Shown: positions 55,062 through 64,000 of the stretch, in pieces
Layout of the letters: each line of letters begins with the position of its first letter
Numbering within the stretch: the stretch's first letter is position 1
Assembly: GCF_001368815.1 (NCBI RefSeq)
Contig: NZ_CTEI01000001.1
Span: 682,001 to 746,000, forward strand
DNA: 64,000 nucleotides
Source: Paraliobacillus sp. PM-2
GTDB taxonomy: Bacteria > Bacillota > Bacilli > Bacillales > Amphibacillaceae
Direction: 5' to 3'
Notes under the pieces: generated by a model
The model's database searches: none
The model's input: only the letters and a program-made list of their open reading frames with translations
What the model was told of the DNA's origin: nothing
Made by a program: the position numbers and the translations under genes

Positions 55062-57083
55062 TTAGACTAAAATGGGACTTATTTTCAATACTCGTTTACG
55101 AATATCCTTGAGGTCTATAAATTTTTCAATATACTTCTGTCCGTAAACGGAAATTGCTTTGTTTAATATTAATAAGTATTTTTTTAGAAAATGTGAATCT
55201 CTTTCAATAATTGTTTCATATTTAGTTGTCTCAATGGATTCAATTAATTGCTCTATTTCCTGATTTGCATGAATTATTGTATAAACTTGCGGAATAAAAT
55301 ATTCACATGAAAAGCAAGATTTAAGATGAGGTTTCTTACAATCAGGGTAGGTTAAACATTGACCGTGTTTATTACGGGATGGCATATCCCCTTTAAAAAT
55401 AGATCCAATTAACTCCTTTATTTCCGAAGTGGTTAGTTCCTTTAATTTATTTAGGATAGGTTCTCGCCTTTTGTCTACATTTTTTAGAAATGTGGACCAT
55501 TCTTCCAATTGTTTAGGACTAAATTCTTTTCTTAATTCCTTAATATAGTGTGTTCTAACATCAATTGGTAATTGCGTTTTTGTTTCCTCCAACATCAGTT
55601 TAATCAACGTATTGTAAATCCATCCAAAATGACCTCTATTAAACAAATTTAAGGAGACGTTACCAAGAGAACCATCAAAATTTGTTGATTTTACATAGAC
55701 AGCCGTAGAACTTTCTTTTTCATGTGAGCGTGTAAGCTGTGTATAAGTTAAAGCTAGTTCAGGATCTGGCGAATCATCTACTATACTATTAAAAAGGTAA
55801 ACCATCGTAGATCGATTCATAACTAAACTTTTAAAATCCTTTAAAGCCTTATTATATTTGAAGAATTCTAGATGTTTCCCGTTCGGTTTACGAGCTTTCA
55901 AATTCTTTGTCATCAGCGATTGAAGTAAATATTTATCATTAGCTTGACGTCGATGCAACTCACAAATTGCAAATGCGTTACCAGCAGGTAGAACAAAGTC
56001 CATTGGAACAAGAAAAGTAAGCAATGAATTTGTTTTTGAAGTAGAATGACCTCTAGTTTTTAAATAAACTTGGTTTATTATTAGTTGAGCTTGTTCTACA
56101 GAAAGTCTATTCTTTAAAAACCATTCAAGTTTGTTAATATTCAAAGTCTCTATTTCAATGTTTGGTAGATCGTTTACAATATCTATTGCTCTCCAACTAT
56201 CCATTAAGTGCATTATCGTATAGAGCCACATATTAGCGTAATATTGACTTTTTAACGAATTTTCTATATGCCTTTCTACATTTTTAGTGTAGTCAATATA
56301 TTCTAAATAGGTTTCAGGAGAATATACTTCTTTACCATCATCATCAGGGTTGGGTAAAGGTGAAATAACAAAAGTTTCCTTATCACCCATTCCAAGTACC
56401 CTAAAAGTATATTGGAAGAACCAGTTAACTAATTGACGATGACTAAGGGCATATGCTTCATTTGAAACTAATTCTTGAATCATATCATCAGTTAATAAAG
56501 AGACATCTTTGGGTAAATTCATAATAATATTTTCAAAACTCTTTTTAGCGCGGGAACATTCTGATTTTATGTAACTAATATGTTTATTCAATGATGAAAT
56601 TCTAATTGAAATATATTCAACATAATAGTCTTTAGTTTTCACTAAATGTTTAGGCACTTCTATATTTTTAAAATACAAAAGCAAATCATTCAATAAATCA
56701 GCTTTATTAAGCCCAAAATCTATATTCGTTTTTTTCTTCTTTTTATTTCGTAGATGTTTGGGGTTAGGAAAGTCTTCTAACTTTTTAAAATCCTCTAAGT
56801 CATTTAAAGGGATATAATAAATCTTGCCTTCTTTAACAGCATTAGGGAAATAGCCCTCTTTTACGAATTTACTTACTTTACCCGGATGAGTAATACCTAA
56901 ATAGCTTGCAGCATCTTTAGTCCTAAAGTATTGGTCTTTTCTTTCCAAGTATAGATTAACTGCTTCTATGCTAACCGCATTGACCTTAGCTCCGTTAGCA
57001 ATACATTTTAGAGGGTTTCCTAACTTTCCATTATAGATAAGTCTACCAGCCGAATCATGAGTAATATTTAACTCTTGTGCCAC
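55062..57083 (-). CDS. 673-aa recombinase-cassette protein
   Basis: 673 residues. The N-terminal ~110 residues hold two helix-turn-helix units like those in the next gene (YFRTKDAASYLGITHPGKVS). The central part is helical. LTRSHEKESSTAVYVKST may be a decayed tyrosine recombinase box. A C-terminal CLTYPDCKKPHLKSCFSCEY cluster could bind zinc, like the Cys motif of the neighbouring recombinase. The position, 21 nt before tnpB-like, indicates one operon. No firm family. Confidence 0.6.
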   Translation of the reverse strand: MAQELNITHDSAGRLIYNGKLGNPLKCIANGAKVNAVSIEAVNLYLERKDQYFRTKDAASYLGITHPGKVSKFVKEGYFPNAVKEGKIYYIPLNDLEDFKKLEDFPNPKHLRNKKKKKTNIDFGLNKADLLNDLLLYFKNIEVPKHLVKTKDYYVEYISIRISSLNKHISYIKSECSRAKKSFENIIMNLPKDVSLLTDDMIQELVSNEAYALSHRQLVNWFFQYTFRVLGMGDKETFVISPLPNPDDDGKEVYSPETYLEYIDYTKNVERHIENSLKSQYYANMWLYTIMHLMDSWRAIDIVNDLPNIEIETLNINKLEWFLKNRLSVEQAQLIINQVYLKTRGHSTSKTNSLLTFLVPMDFVLPAGNAFAICELHRRQANDKYLLQSLMTKNLKARKPNGKHLEFFKYNKALKDFKSLVMNRSTMVYLFNSIVDDSPDPELALTYTQLTRSHEKESSTAVYVKSTNFDGSLGNVSLNLFNRGHFGWIYNTLIKLMLEETKTQLPIDVRTHYIKELRKEFSPKQLEEWSTFLKNVDKRREPILNKLKELTTSEIKELIGSIFKGDMPSRNKHGQCLTYPDCKKPHLKSCFSCEYFIPQVYTIIHANQEIEQLIESIETTKYETIIERDSHFLKKYLLILNKAISVYGQKYIEKFIDLKDIRKRVLKISPILV

Positions 57084-57145
57084 TTCTTTGGTTGTTAAGT
57101 AACCTTCAGGGATTTGTATATGTTTCCTTGATTTTGTTGTAGTTT

Positions 57146-58333
57146 TTATTTTTCCTTTCTTTTCTTTTCTTTTTTTTCCTCTTTAGAAGAAAATTCTAAA
57201 CTTATATCCTCTTCCTTTTGAGATAAAAGCTCTTCTCTTATTTCTTCTATTTCCGTTATATCAAGGTACCAAGTCTTTAACCACTTAATTCCTCTGGATA
57301 TTTTTTTGTTATTTATCCAATTTCCAATTGTTGATCTACTTACGCCGAGGATATCTTTCGCTTCCTCGACCTTAATATAGTTCTGATTAAGATCATTAAT
57401 GAATTTTTCGTATTCACGTACAGAACTTTCGGGAATCAGGAAGGTAGTGGTTGGACCAGAAGAAGGACCAATTTTTTTAACTCCCGTAAACCTACCTTGA
57501 CGAATCCATCTACTAATTTCAATTGGCTCTTCTTTAAAATAATCAGCTAATGTTCTAGTATTGAAATACCCCTTCGGGATAGGGGTTTTTTCAATTTGAT
57601 TATTGGGATGGGACCAATCATGTTGCTCAAGAAAGCGTTCTAAATTTTCTTTAGATAGTAGGAGGTCCTCGCTTTTTATAGACTTTTGTAAATATTCGTC
57701 CTTCATTAAGTCTAGAACTTTTTCTTTGGAAATCCCGAGCTGCTTTGACAAATGCCCTATACTTAACATTTGTTTTTCTTCAACCAATTTGTTTTTAAAT
57801 GTGATAACATATGACTTAGAAAAGACTAGACTATCATGCCATTCAATAGTAGGAGCAGAAAAGTAGCCTTTTTTTCTCCATTGGTAAAATGTGTGTTCTG
57901 AGATATCCAAAAATTCAATAACTTCTTTAAGCATTAAATAATTATTTTTTATATTTTCAACTTGTTTCTCATATTTCAATACGGACTTCTCTGGAATCAG
58001 ATAGTATCCTGGGGAACCTAAAGGAACGCCAGACTTTTTTACATCTTTAAAACGGTTTTGACGTATCCATAGATTAATCGTGTCCCTCTGAACGTCAAAT
58101 TTATCAGCCAACATATCTGCTGTGTAATAACCGTCTGGTACACCATTTACTAAAAATGATAGCTCTTTTGAATTAGAAAATTTAAAATCATCTAGTTCTG
58201 ATTTGTTAATTAAAATGGTTTTGTACTTGGTAGTTGGACATATCTTTAATCGTTTTATTTTTGCCCAATAATAAACTTTTTCTTCAGAAACACCAAGGTA
58301 TTTGGCTGCTTCTTTTATTGTAAATCTATCCAA
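57146..58333 (-). CDS. Multi-helix-turn-helix (excisionase-like) protein
   Basis: 395 residues made of about six tandem MerR/excisionase-type HTH units: TIKEAAKYLGVSEEKVYYWA, YTADMLADKFDVQRDTINLW, MLKEVIEFLDISEHTFYQWR, SIGHLSKQLGISKEKVLDLM, FNTRTLADYFKEEPIEISRW and VEEAKDILGVSRSTIGNWIN. Units 2 and 5 share a following block (GSPGYYLIPEKSV / GPTTTFLIPESSV), so the protein arose by internal duplication. It ends in a Lys/Glu-rich tail. Probably it binds several repeats at the element ends to direct recombination. Confidence 0.75.
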   Translation of the reverse strand: MDRFTIKEAAKYLGVSEEKVYYWAKIKRLKICPTTKYKTILINKSELDDFKFSNSKELSFLVNGVPDGYYTADMLADKFDVQRDTINLWIRQNRFKDVKKSGVPLGSPGYYLIPEKSVLKYEKQVENIKNNYLMLKEVIEFLDISEHTFYQWRKKGYFSAPTIEWHDSLVFSKSYVITFKNKLVEEKQMLSIGHLSKQLGISKEKVLDLMKDEYLQKSIKSEDLLLSKENLERFLEQHDWSHPNNQIEKTPIPKGYFNTRTLADYFKEEPIEISRWIRQGRFTGVKKIGPSSGPTTTFLIPESSVREYEKFINDLNQNYIKVEEAKDILGVSRSTIGNWINNKKISRGIKWLKTWYLDITEIEEIREELLSQKEEDISLEFSSKEEKKEKKRKEK

Positions 58334-58341
58334 AATAACAC

Positions 58342-59604
58342 CTACTTTTTCGAACCTGAAATATCTTCAATAAGACGAGGCATATAATAACCGTGCATAT
58401 GGTTAATACGTTCTTCTAACTTTTTCCTGAATCGGGTTGTTCTTTTAAGATATATTAAAGAAGATAAAAGGGAGTTATCTCCTCGTGGAACAGCAATTTC
58501 GTAAGGATTTTCCGCGTATTCCGCTAACATATTGCTAAAGATTCCTCTTCCAATATGAGTAGACCACTTCGACATACTTAGATGATGGGCTAGCAACTTA
58601 TCGTCTATATTACTACTATTTCTTAAACAATAAATAAAGTATTTTTTTACCTTTTCAAAATACTGACGATAACTTTTAGCAGACATTGCCTTTCCATCAC
58701 GATTTACAAATAGAGCACCTGTACCATCAGTACATGTGAAAAGTACCTGATGATCTTCGAAACCAGTTTTGTAAAACAAATATTTGTTGTTTTCTGGTTT
58801 TTTTTTACATAATTAGCTCCATTAGTATCCTTTAAATCAGTCCTAAACATATTCTCTTTCAAGTTTATAACAATTGTTCCACCATCTAAGGTATGCCTAA
58901 TGGAACTTCTTTTTACATTAACAACTTCACCAACTCTTAATCCACCAAAAATTTGTAAATATAAACCCAAGGCTATAGGCTTGGCAACTAAGCAGGTAAT
59001 TTCAAATAATAGGGGTAAATGTTCAATTGGAAAAGTATGCTCGGTATCTTCATTGGAATGTTTTGGGAAAATAACATTCTTAAATAGGGAAACATGAATT
59101 TCTTTACCCTCTGTAGTTGTGTAACTCTCAAAGGCAGTGAAGGGGACATGAGGTAAACAATTTTTTTTTGAGAGGTAACGATAAAATAAAGTTAATGTTC
59201 TATCTTTATCCTTAACTGTATTTCTTGCCTTTTCAGCTCTGGTTAAGGAATTAAGGTAACTTTCGCCGTGAGAAATTTTCAAATCTTTTGCCGTGAGAAA
59301 TTTTCAAATCTTTTATTGAGGTTATTTTCAATTGATGTCGATTATCGATGAGGTAATTTAGAAAAGTTGATAAATTTAGTGCATGCTTACGCTGGGTATT
59401 ATAAGACGAAAATTTCCAATAAGTAAAAACGAATTCAGTCAATGGATGAACTATATCTTTGTGATCTGTTTTGTTATGTAAGCATAGAAATGCTATCTGC
59501 TTTTTTTCATATTTATCATTCTGCTTTTTGCTCCAGTCAATCCAAATGGTTTCTGTTTTAAATTTATAATTTGAACTATTCAGATAATGTAAATTAGAGT
59601 TCAA
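58342..59604 (-). pseudogene. Tyrosine recombinase (TnpA-like), split by two frame breaks
   Basis: Three frames together make one recombinase of about 410 residues. The N-terminal part (59604-59251) runs to SIKDLKISHG. The middle (to ~58800) has GLRVGEVVNVKRSS with the catalytic Arg. The last part (58779-58342) has STHIGRGIFSNMLAEYAENP (H..R) and the probable Tyr in LLSSLIYLKRT. The first break is a 25-bp tandem duplication at about 59266-59315; the second is a run of nine A (58798-58806) one short of the open frame. Both could be overcome by slippage. Confidence 0.78.
59266..59315. repeat. 25-bp tandem duplication in the recombinase gene
   Basis: Two adjacent identical copies of GCCGTGAGAAATTTTCAAAT plus CTTTT. 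One copy too many shifts the reading frame by one; deleting a copy joins SIKDLKISHG to ESYLNSLTRA. Confidence 0.88.
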
Positions 59605-59834
59605 TTATTTCATCTCCTTGAAAAAAGTACTTAGTATATTTAAATCATAAAAGAGACAATTTGTACAGGAAAAATTAAAATGAATATATAAGTTATGTAA
59701 AAATGCTATAAATTTGTTAGTTGGAATATTGTACAAATTCATTTCTTCGTTATTCTATCGAAATGTTGTCAAATTGAGGATAAACTAGACACATTTTGTA
59801 CATTTAACAATATGTCCATTAATATGTAGATACT

Positions 59835-60392
59835 TGCAATAATACCTTCTCCTAAATTTTCAGAAACCAATCGATGTATATTATCTGGTTCTTTACTAGA
59901 GGTTACATATCCTAATCGCTCTTTCCATTGGATAGCTTCCGTAAACCCGAGAAGTTGTTTAAACACTTTATCTAATTGTTCTTTTCGTTCTTTGTAAGGC
60001 CTATTTCGAAGTGATCTACCTTGTTTTGTCAGTAAATCAAAGCATAGCAAATGTGCTGGTCGTTTCATCGCATGTTTTCTAATTGTTTCAGTTGTACGTA
60101 ATCTACCTCTTGTTTGGAGTAGTGAAAAATTTGCTTGTATTTTTGTATTTAATATAACTAATTCACCATCAAAGACAATTGGAAGCTCGTTAATTATTAA
60201 ATGTTCTTTCTTTTTACACCAATCAAAGATTTCTGGAAACTGTAAAGTCAAGTCCGTACCTCTTCGGCCTTTTATCTGAATGTCTTGTTCACTCCAAATT
60301 ATTTCCGTTCGAAATCCATCATACTTTATCTCATAAAACCAATTTGGACCTAATGGAAGTTGATCGAGCATTTTTGGTTGCATTAAATTCAA
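59835..60392 (-). pseudogene. ligD: Host ligD fragment 1: ligase adenylation domain
   Basis: 186 codons from the native start: MNLMQPKMLDQLPLGPNWFY, the adenylated Lys in YEIKYDGFRTEI, motif III IVFDGELVIL and LLCFDLLTKQGR, then SENLGEGIIA, which is the first half of motif IV. The 17.8-kb element starts right there. The start is 138 bp from and divergent to ku, the usual ku/ligD arrangement. The rest of the gene is at 41095-41992 and 34086-34439. Confidence 0.9.
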
Positions 60393-60530
60393 GACACTTC
60401 ACCTCAAGTATAGTCTGAACACTTCCGAATGATTTATTCGTATATCTTAGTGACTCGTAAAAAAATGAGAGCCATTTTTTTATAAAAAACCATTTGCTTC
60501 GGCACACTATAAGAAAAGGAGGATCCAGCT

Positions 60531-61388
60531 ATGCACACGATGTGGAAAGGAACGATAAGCTTTGGTCTAGTAAATATACCAGTCAAACTGCATGCAGCGA
60601 CTGAGAATAAAGATGTTCGATTGCGGCATCTACACAACGAATGTCAAACACCGATTAAACATGAAAAAATTTGTCCTGTGTGTAACCGAGAAGTGAAAAA
60701 TGAGGAAATTGTCAAAGGTTATGAATATGCAACAAATAAGTTTGTCGTATTAACGGATGAAGAATTAAAAGAAATACAAGAAGTAAATACAGAAAAATCA
60801 GTAGAAATCATTGATTTTGTTAAGCTAGAAGAAATCGACCCGATCTATTTTGAAAAAAGTTATTATTTATCACCGAATGATGGTGGTTCGAAGGCATACA
60901 CGTTGTTGCGGCAAGCATTATCAGAGACAGATAAGATTGGTGTAGCTAAATTGATGATTCGTTCTAAGGAGCAATTAGCAGCTATACGCGTTTATCAAAA
61001 CACCCTAGTTGTTGAGACCATCCATTATCCAGACGAAGTAAGGAAAGTAACAGATGTGCCAAATATTCCAGAAGAAAGTAGTATTCCTAAAAAAGAACTA
61101 GATACAGCAAAAATGTTAATCGACCAGTTGACCATCACTTTTGATCCAGAAAAATATAAAGATAATTATCGCACCGTTTTATTGGAATTAATTGAAGAGA
61201 AGAAAAATCAAGGAGAGATTACATCTGTAAAAGAACCATCCAAGCAATTACCTGATAACGTAACCAATCTAATGGATGCATTGGAAGCATCGCTTGATCG
61301 AGCAAAAGGAACGAAACCCAAACAAAAGAAACGAAAAACATCTACGCCAAAGCAATCACAACCAAAACGCACCAAAAAGAATGCTTAA
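60531..61388 (+). CDS. ku: Non-homologous end-joining protein Ku
   Basis: 285 residues. The homodimeric Ku core binds DNA ends and recruits LigD. Motifs: MWKGTISFGLVNIPVKLHAA, CPVCNREVKNEEIVKGYEY, AYTLLRQALSETDKIGVAKL and the C-terminal basic tail from ~255 (KPKQKKRKTSTPKQSQPKRT), common in Bacillus Ku. AAGGAGGATCCAGCT precedes the ATG. Host ligD, its partner, is in three pieces, so end joining would need the element's enzymes or another ligase. Confidence 0.95.
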   Translation: MHTMWKGTISFGLVNIPVKLHAATENKDVRLRHLHNECQTPIKHEKICPVCNREVKNEEIVKGYEYATNKFVVLTDEELKEIQEVNTEKSVEIIDFVKLEEIDPIYFEKSYYLSPNDGGSKAYTLLRQALSETDKIGVAKLMIRSKEQLAAIRVYQNTLVVETIHYPDEVRKVTDVPNIPEESSIPKKELDTAKMLIDQLTITFDPEKYKDNYRTVLLELIEEKKNQGEITSVKEPSKQLPDNVTNLMDALEASLDRAKGTKPKQKKRKTSTPKQSQPKRTKKNA

Positions 61389-61467
61389 CACTATGTGATG
61401 GTATGAATAAAGAAGTTCTCTCCTACTGTCACAGGAGTCTAAGTTACAAAAAAATAGTATTGTCATA

Positions 61468-61513
61468 AACCGTCAGAATCGAATGTTAGAAGAGATGATT
61501 CTGATGGTTTTTT
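61468..61513 (+). terminator. Terminator between ku and secA
   Basis: AACCGTCAGAATC and GATTCTGATGGTT form a 13-bp stem with one G-U pair, then TTTTC. The rest of the gap to secA shows only the secA ribosome site. Confidence 0.8.
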
Positions 61514-61645
61514 CATGGTCTTACATACGTTGTTTCTTCTGTTTCTATGCTTGTTTTTACCATATGCTAGTGTTATGATTAAAGATAGTCTAAGCGTGTA
61601 GTGTAAGGTAAAAAAAGTGTATTTTATCAATAAGGAGCTCATAAA

Positions 61646-64000
61646 ATGCGTGGATTATTAAAGAAAGTGTTTGACGGGAACCAACGTCAACTGAATCAAC
61701 TTCAAAAAACAGTAGATCAAATAGAAGCATTAGAAAGTGATTTTGAAAAATTATCTGATGAAGCTTTGACAGCAAAAACGGAAGAATTTAAACAACGTTA
61801 TCAAGATGGTGAGCAGTTAGATGACTTACTTGTGGAAGCTTATGCCGTTGTCCGTGAAGCAGCGAAACGCGTATTAGATATGCGCCCGTTCCCTGTTCAA
61901 TTATTAGGTGCTATTGCTTTGCATGATGGTAATATTGCAGAAATGAAGACAGGTGAAGGGAAAACATTAGCTTCCACTATGCCTGCATATTTAAATGCAA
62001 TATCAGGTAAAGGCGTACACATTATCACAGTTAACGAATACTTAGCTAGCCGTGATGCCGAAGAAATGGGAAAACTTTATGCGTTTTTAGGATTGACTGT
62101 CGGTTTAAACAGAAATGATATGTCTAAAGAAGAGAAACGGAATGCTTATTTAGCTGATATCACTTATGGTACAAATAATGAATTCGGCTTTGATTATTTA
62201 CGTGATAACATGGTGCTTTATAAAGAGCAAATGGTGCAACGTCCTTTGCCATTTGCGATCATTGATGAGGTCGATTCCATTTTAATTGATGAAGCTAGAA
62301 CGCCATTGATTATTTCTGGTTCAGCAAGAAAATCAGCAAGTTTGTACCAACAAGCGAATTCCTTCGTTCGTACGTTGAAAAATGAAGTGGATTATACCTA
62401 TGATGAGAAGACAAAAGGGGTACAACTAACAGAAGAAGGCATTAATAAAGCCGAACGATTCTTCAATATTGAAAACTTATTTGACTTAAATCATGTGACA
62501 TTAACACATCATATTAATCAGGCATTGAAGGCTCATGTAGCAATGCATCGTGATACAGATTATGTCATTGAAGAAGGTCAAGTCGTTATTGTTGACCAAT
62601 TTACCGGTCGTTTGATGAAAGGTAGAAGGTATAGTGATGGCCTTCATCAAGCCATTGAAGCGAAGGAAGGCCTACAAATTCAAAATGAAAGCATGACACT
62701 CGCTTCGATTACATTCCAAAACTTTTTCCGTATGTATGAGAAACTAGCTGGGATGACTGGTACGGCTAAGACAGAAGAAGAAGAATTCAGAAATATTTAT
62801 AATATGGATGTTATTGCTATACCGACAAATCGTCCGATTGTACGTGATGACAAAGCCGATTTAATTTTCAAAACAATGAATGGTAAATTCCAAGCAGTTG
62901 TAGAAGATATTAAACAAAGATATCAAGCGGGACAGCCTGTACTTGTGGGTACAGTAGCAGTCGAAACGTCTGAATTAATTTCTAAGTTGCTGAAAAAAGC
63001 TGGCGTAAAACATAATGTATTAAACGCAAAAAACCACTATCGAGAAGCAGAAATTATTGAAAATGCGGGTCAACCAGGTGCTGTAACGATCGCTACAAAC
63101 ATGGCCGGTCGTGGGACAGATATTAAACTCGGCGAAGGTGTGAAAGAGCTAGGTGGTTTAGCTGTTATTGGTACGGAACGTCATGAATCGCGTCGTATTG
63201 ATAATCAGCTTAGAGGACGTTCTGGGCGTCAAGGTGATCCTGGTGTGACACAATTTTATTTGTCTATGGAAGATGAACTAATGCGTCGCTTTGGTTCTGA
63301 CAATATGCGTGCAATGATGGATCGATTTGGTATGGATGATGCACAACCAATTGAAAGTAAAGTCGTTTCTCGTGCCGTAGAGTCCGCACAAAAACGTGTA
63401 GAAGGTAATAACTTTGATGCACGTAAAACGATCCTTTCTTATGATGATGTATTGCGTCAACAGCGTGAGATCATTTATAAACAGCGTTTTGATGTGATTG
63501 ATTCGGATAATTTAAGAGAAATCATTGAACAAATGATTCAAACTGTGGTAGAAACGACAGTTCATGCACATACACAAGATGATGATCCGGAAAAATGGGA
63601 TACGAATGCGATCATAGAATATGTGCATGCAAACTTAGTTGAAGAAAACTATCTGGTAGAAGCTGAATTGAAAGACAAAGAGCCAGATAACATGATTGAT
63701 CACATTATGACTAAAGTTCGTGAAAAATATGATCAAAAGGAACAAGATCTAACACCAGAACAAATGCGTGAGTTTGAAAAGGTAATCGTCTTACGTACAG
63801 TAGATACAAAATGGATGGATCATATTGATCAAATGGATCAACTTCGTCAAGGTATTCATTTACGTGCCTATGGACAAAATGACCCATTGCGTGAGTATCA
63901 AATGGAAGGCTTTGCGATGTTTGAGGCAATGATCGAATCCATTAACGAAGAAGTTGCTCGTTATGTGATGAAAGCCCAAGTACGTGAGAATCTAGAACGT
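61646..64000 (+). CDS. secA: Preprotein translocase ATPase SecA (partial, runs off the window)
   Basis: The first 785 codons of the motor that drives proteins through SecYEG. TAAGGAGCTC precedes ATG 61646. Visible: the N-terminal [20 protein letters not shown], Walker [22 protein letters not shown], Walker [20 protein letters not shown], the cross-linking domain, motif [16 protein letters not shown] and the helical scaffold domain at the right edge. In B. subtilis secA follows hpf directly; here ~29 kb separates them. Confidence 0.97.
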   Translation, partial: MRGLLKKVFDGNQRQLNQLQKTVDQIEALESDFEKLSDEALTAKTEEFKQRYQDGEQLDDLLVEAYAVVREAAKRVLDMRPFPVQLLGAIALHDGNIAEMKTGEGKTLASTMPAYLNAISGKGVHIITVNEYLASRDAEEMGKLYAFLGLTVGLNRNDMSKEEKRNAYLADITYGTNNEFGFDYLRDNMVLYKEQMVQRPLPFAIIDEVDSILIDEARTPLIISGSARKSASLYQQANSFVRTLKNEVDYTYDEKTKGVQLTEEGINKAERFFNIENLFDLNHVTLTHHINQALKAHVAMHRDTDYVIEEGQVVIVDQFTGRLMKGRRYSDGLHQAIEAKEGLQIQNESMTLASITFQNFFRMYEKLAGMTGTAKTEEEEFRNIYNMDVIAIPTNRPIVRDDKADLIFKTMNGKFQAVVEDIKQRYQAGQPVLVGTVAVETSELISKLLKKAGVKHNVLNAKNHYREAEIIENAGQPGAVTIATNMAGRGTDIKLGEGVKELGGLAVIGTERHESRRIDNQLRGRSGRQGDPGVTQFYLSMEDELMRRFGSDNMRAMMDRFGMDDAQPIESKVVSRAVESAQKRVEGNNFDARKTILSYDDVLRQQREIIYKQRFDVIDSDNLREIIEQMIQTVVETTVHAHTQDDDPEKWDTNAIIEYVHANLVEENYLVEAELKDKEPDNMIDHIMTKVREKYDQKEQDLTPEQMREFEKVIVLRTVDTKWMDHIDQMDQLRQGIHLRAYGQNDPLREYQMEGFAMFEAMIESINEEVARYVMKAQVRENLER

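Larger units (their letters stand above)
41992..59834. mobile_element. 17.8-kb site-specific element inserted in ligD motif IV
   Basis: The ends are inverted repeats AGTATCTACAT (41993-42003) and ATGTAGATACT (59824-59834). TGC, or TTGC, flanks both ends, and removing the element with one copy rejoins the ligase frame at GEGIIA/KQANSTY. The recombinase cassette (two tyrosine recombinases, a multi-HTH protein, a 673-aa protein and a coiled-coil protein) lies at the right end. The cargo at the left end includes separate ligase and polymerase genes. The layout is like Tn554-type elements. No trace of conjugation or phage genes is seen. Confidence 0.85.

Noticed and set aside
57603-57866. Plus-strand 87-aa ORF inside the multi-HTH gene
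   Set aside because: It is a shadow of the well-supported minus-strand gene.

Overview
The window is an AT-rich chromosomal segment of a low-GC Gram-positive bacterium of the family Bacillaceae. I infer a genus near Gracilibacillus, Oceanobacillus or Virgibacillus from protein character and gene order; the sequence does not prove the genus. The backbone follows the Bacillus subtilis order yvyE-degS-degU-degV-comFA-comFC-yvyF-flgM-flgN-flgK-flgL-yviE-fliW-csrA-hag-flaG-fliD-fliS-fliT-hpf-secA. No comFB is seen between comFA and comFC.

Bases 1-13000 are housekeeping and metabolic genes. They include glpK behind a cre-like site and a leader terminator, an aldo/keto reductase and a VOC enzyme sharing a perfect cre site, guanine deaminase, a two-gene chromate transporter, a SurA-like lipoprotein, an aromatic acid exporter, an IDEAL-domain protein, a class D sortase next to a class B penicillin-binding protein, and a GntR regulator overlapping yvyE. 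Bases 13000-31100 hold DegS/DegU, competence and late flagellar genes. SigD promoters are readable before flgM, hag and flaG, and a CsrA site sits in the hag leader next to the fliW-csrA pair.

The flagellin gene is split by two tandem group I introns of about 360 nt each. A LAGLIDADG homing endonuclease gene lies directly downstream on the other strand. The first 27 nt of intron 2 encode a normal flagellin C-terminus plus stop, so intact flagellin is predicted with or without splicing of intron 2.

Bases 32700-61400, between hpf and secA, are an accessory region built around a divergent ku/ligD pair. Host ligD lies in three pieces (59835-60392, 41095-41992, 34086-34439) that reassemble to about 602 codons. 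A 17.8 kb element (41992-59834) with 11-bp terminal inverted repeats and a 3-4 bp repeated target interrupts the ligase domain at motif IV. It carries two tyrosine recombinase genes plus companions at one end and its own separate ligase and polymerase genes at the other, so it breaks ligD while bringing a second ligase/polymerase set. That ligase is itself interrupted by an IS3-family element. An IS21-family element interrupts an amidase pseudogene in the same cargo. A second insertion of about 6.6 kb (34440-41094) interrupts the polymerase domain. It carries a PlcR-like regulator, a PapR-like peptide gene, two perfect PlcR-box palindromes, and secreted products: a nuclease lipoprotein, a protein with a glycine-rich hydrophobic segment, and a permuted NlpC/P60-like hydrolase. 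The window ends inside secA.
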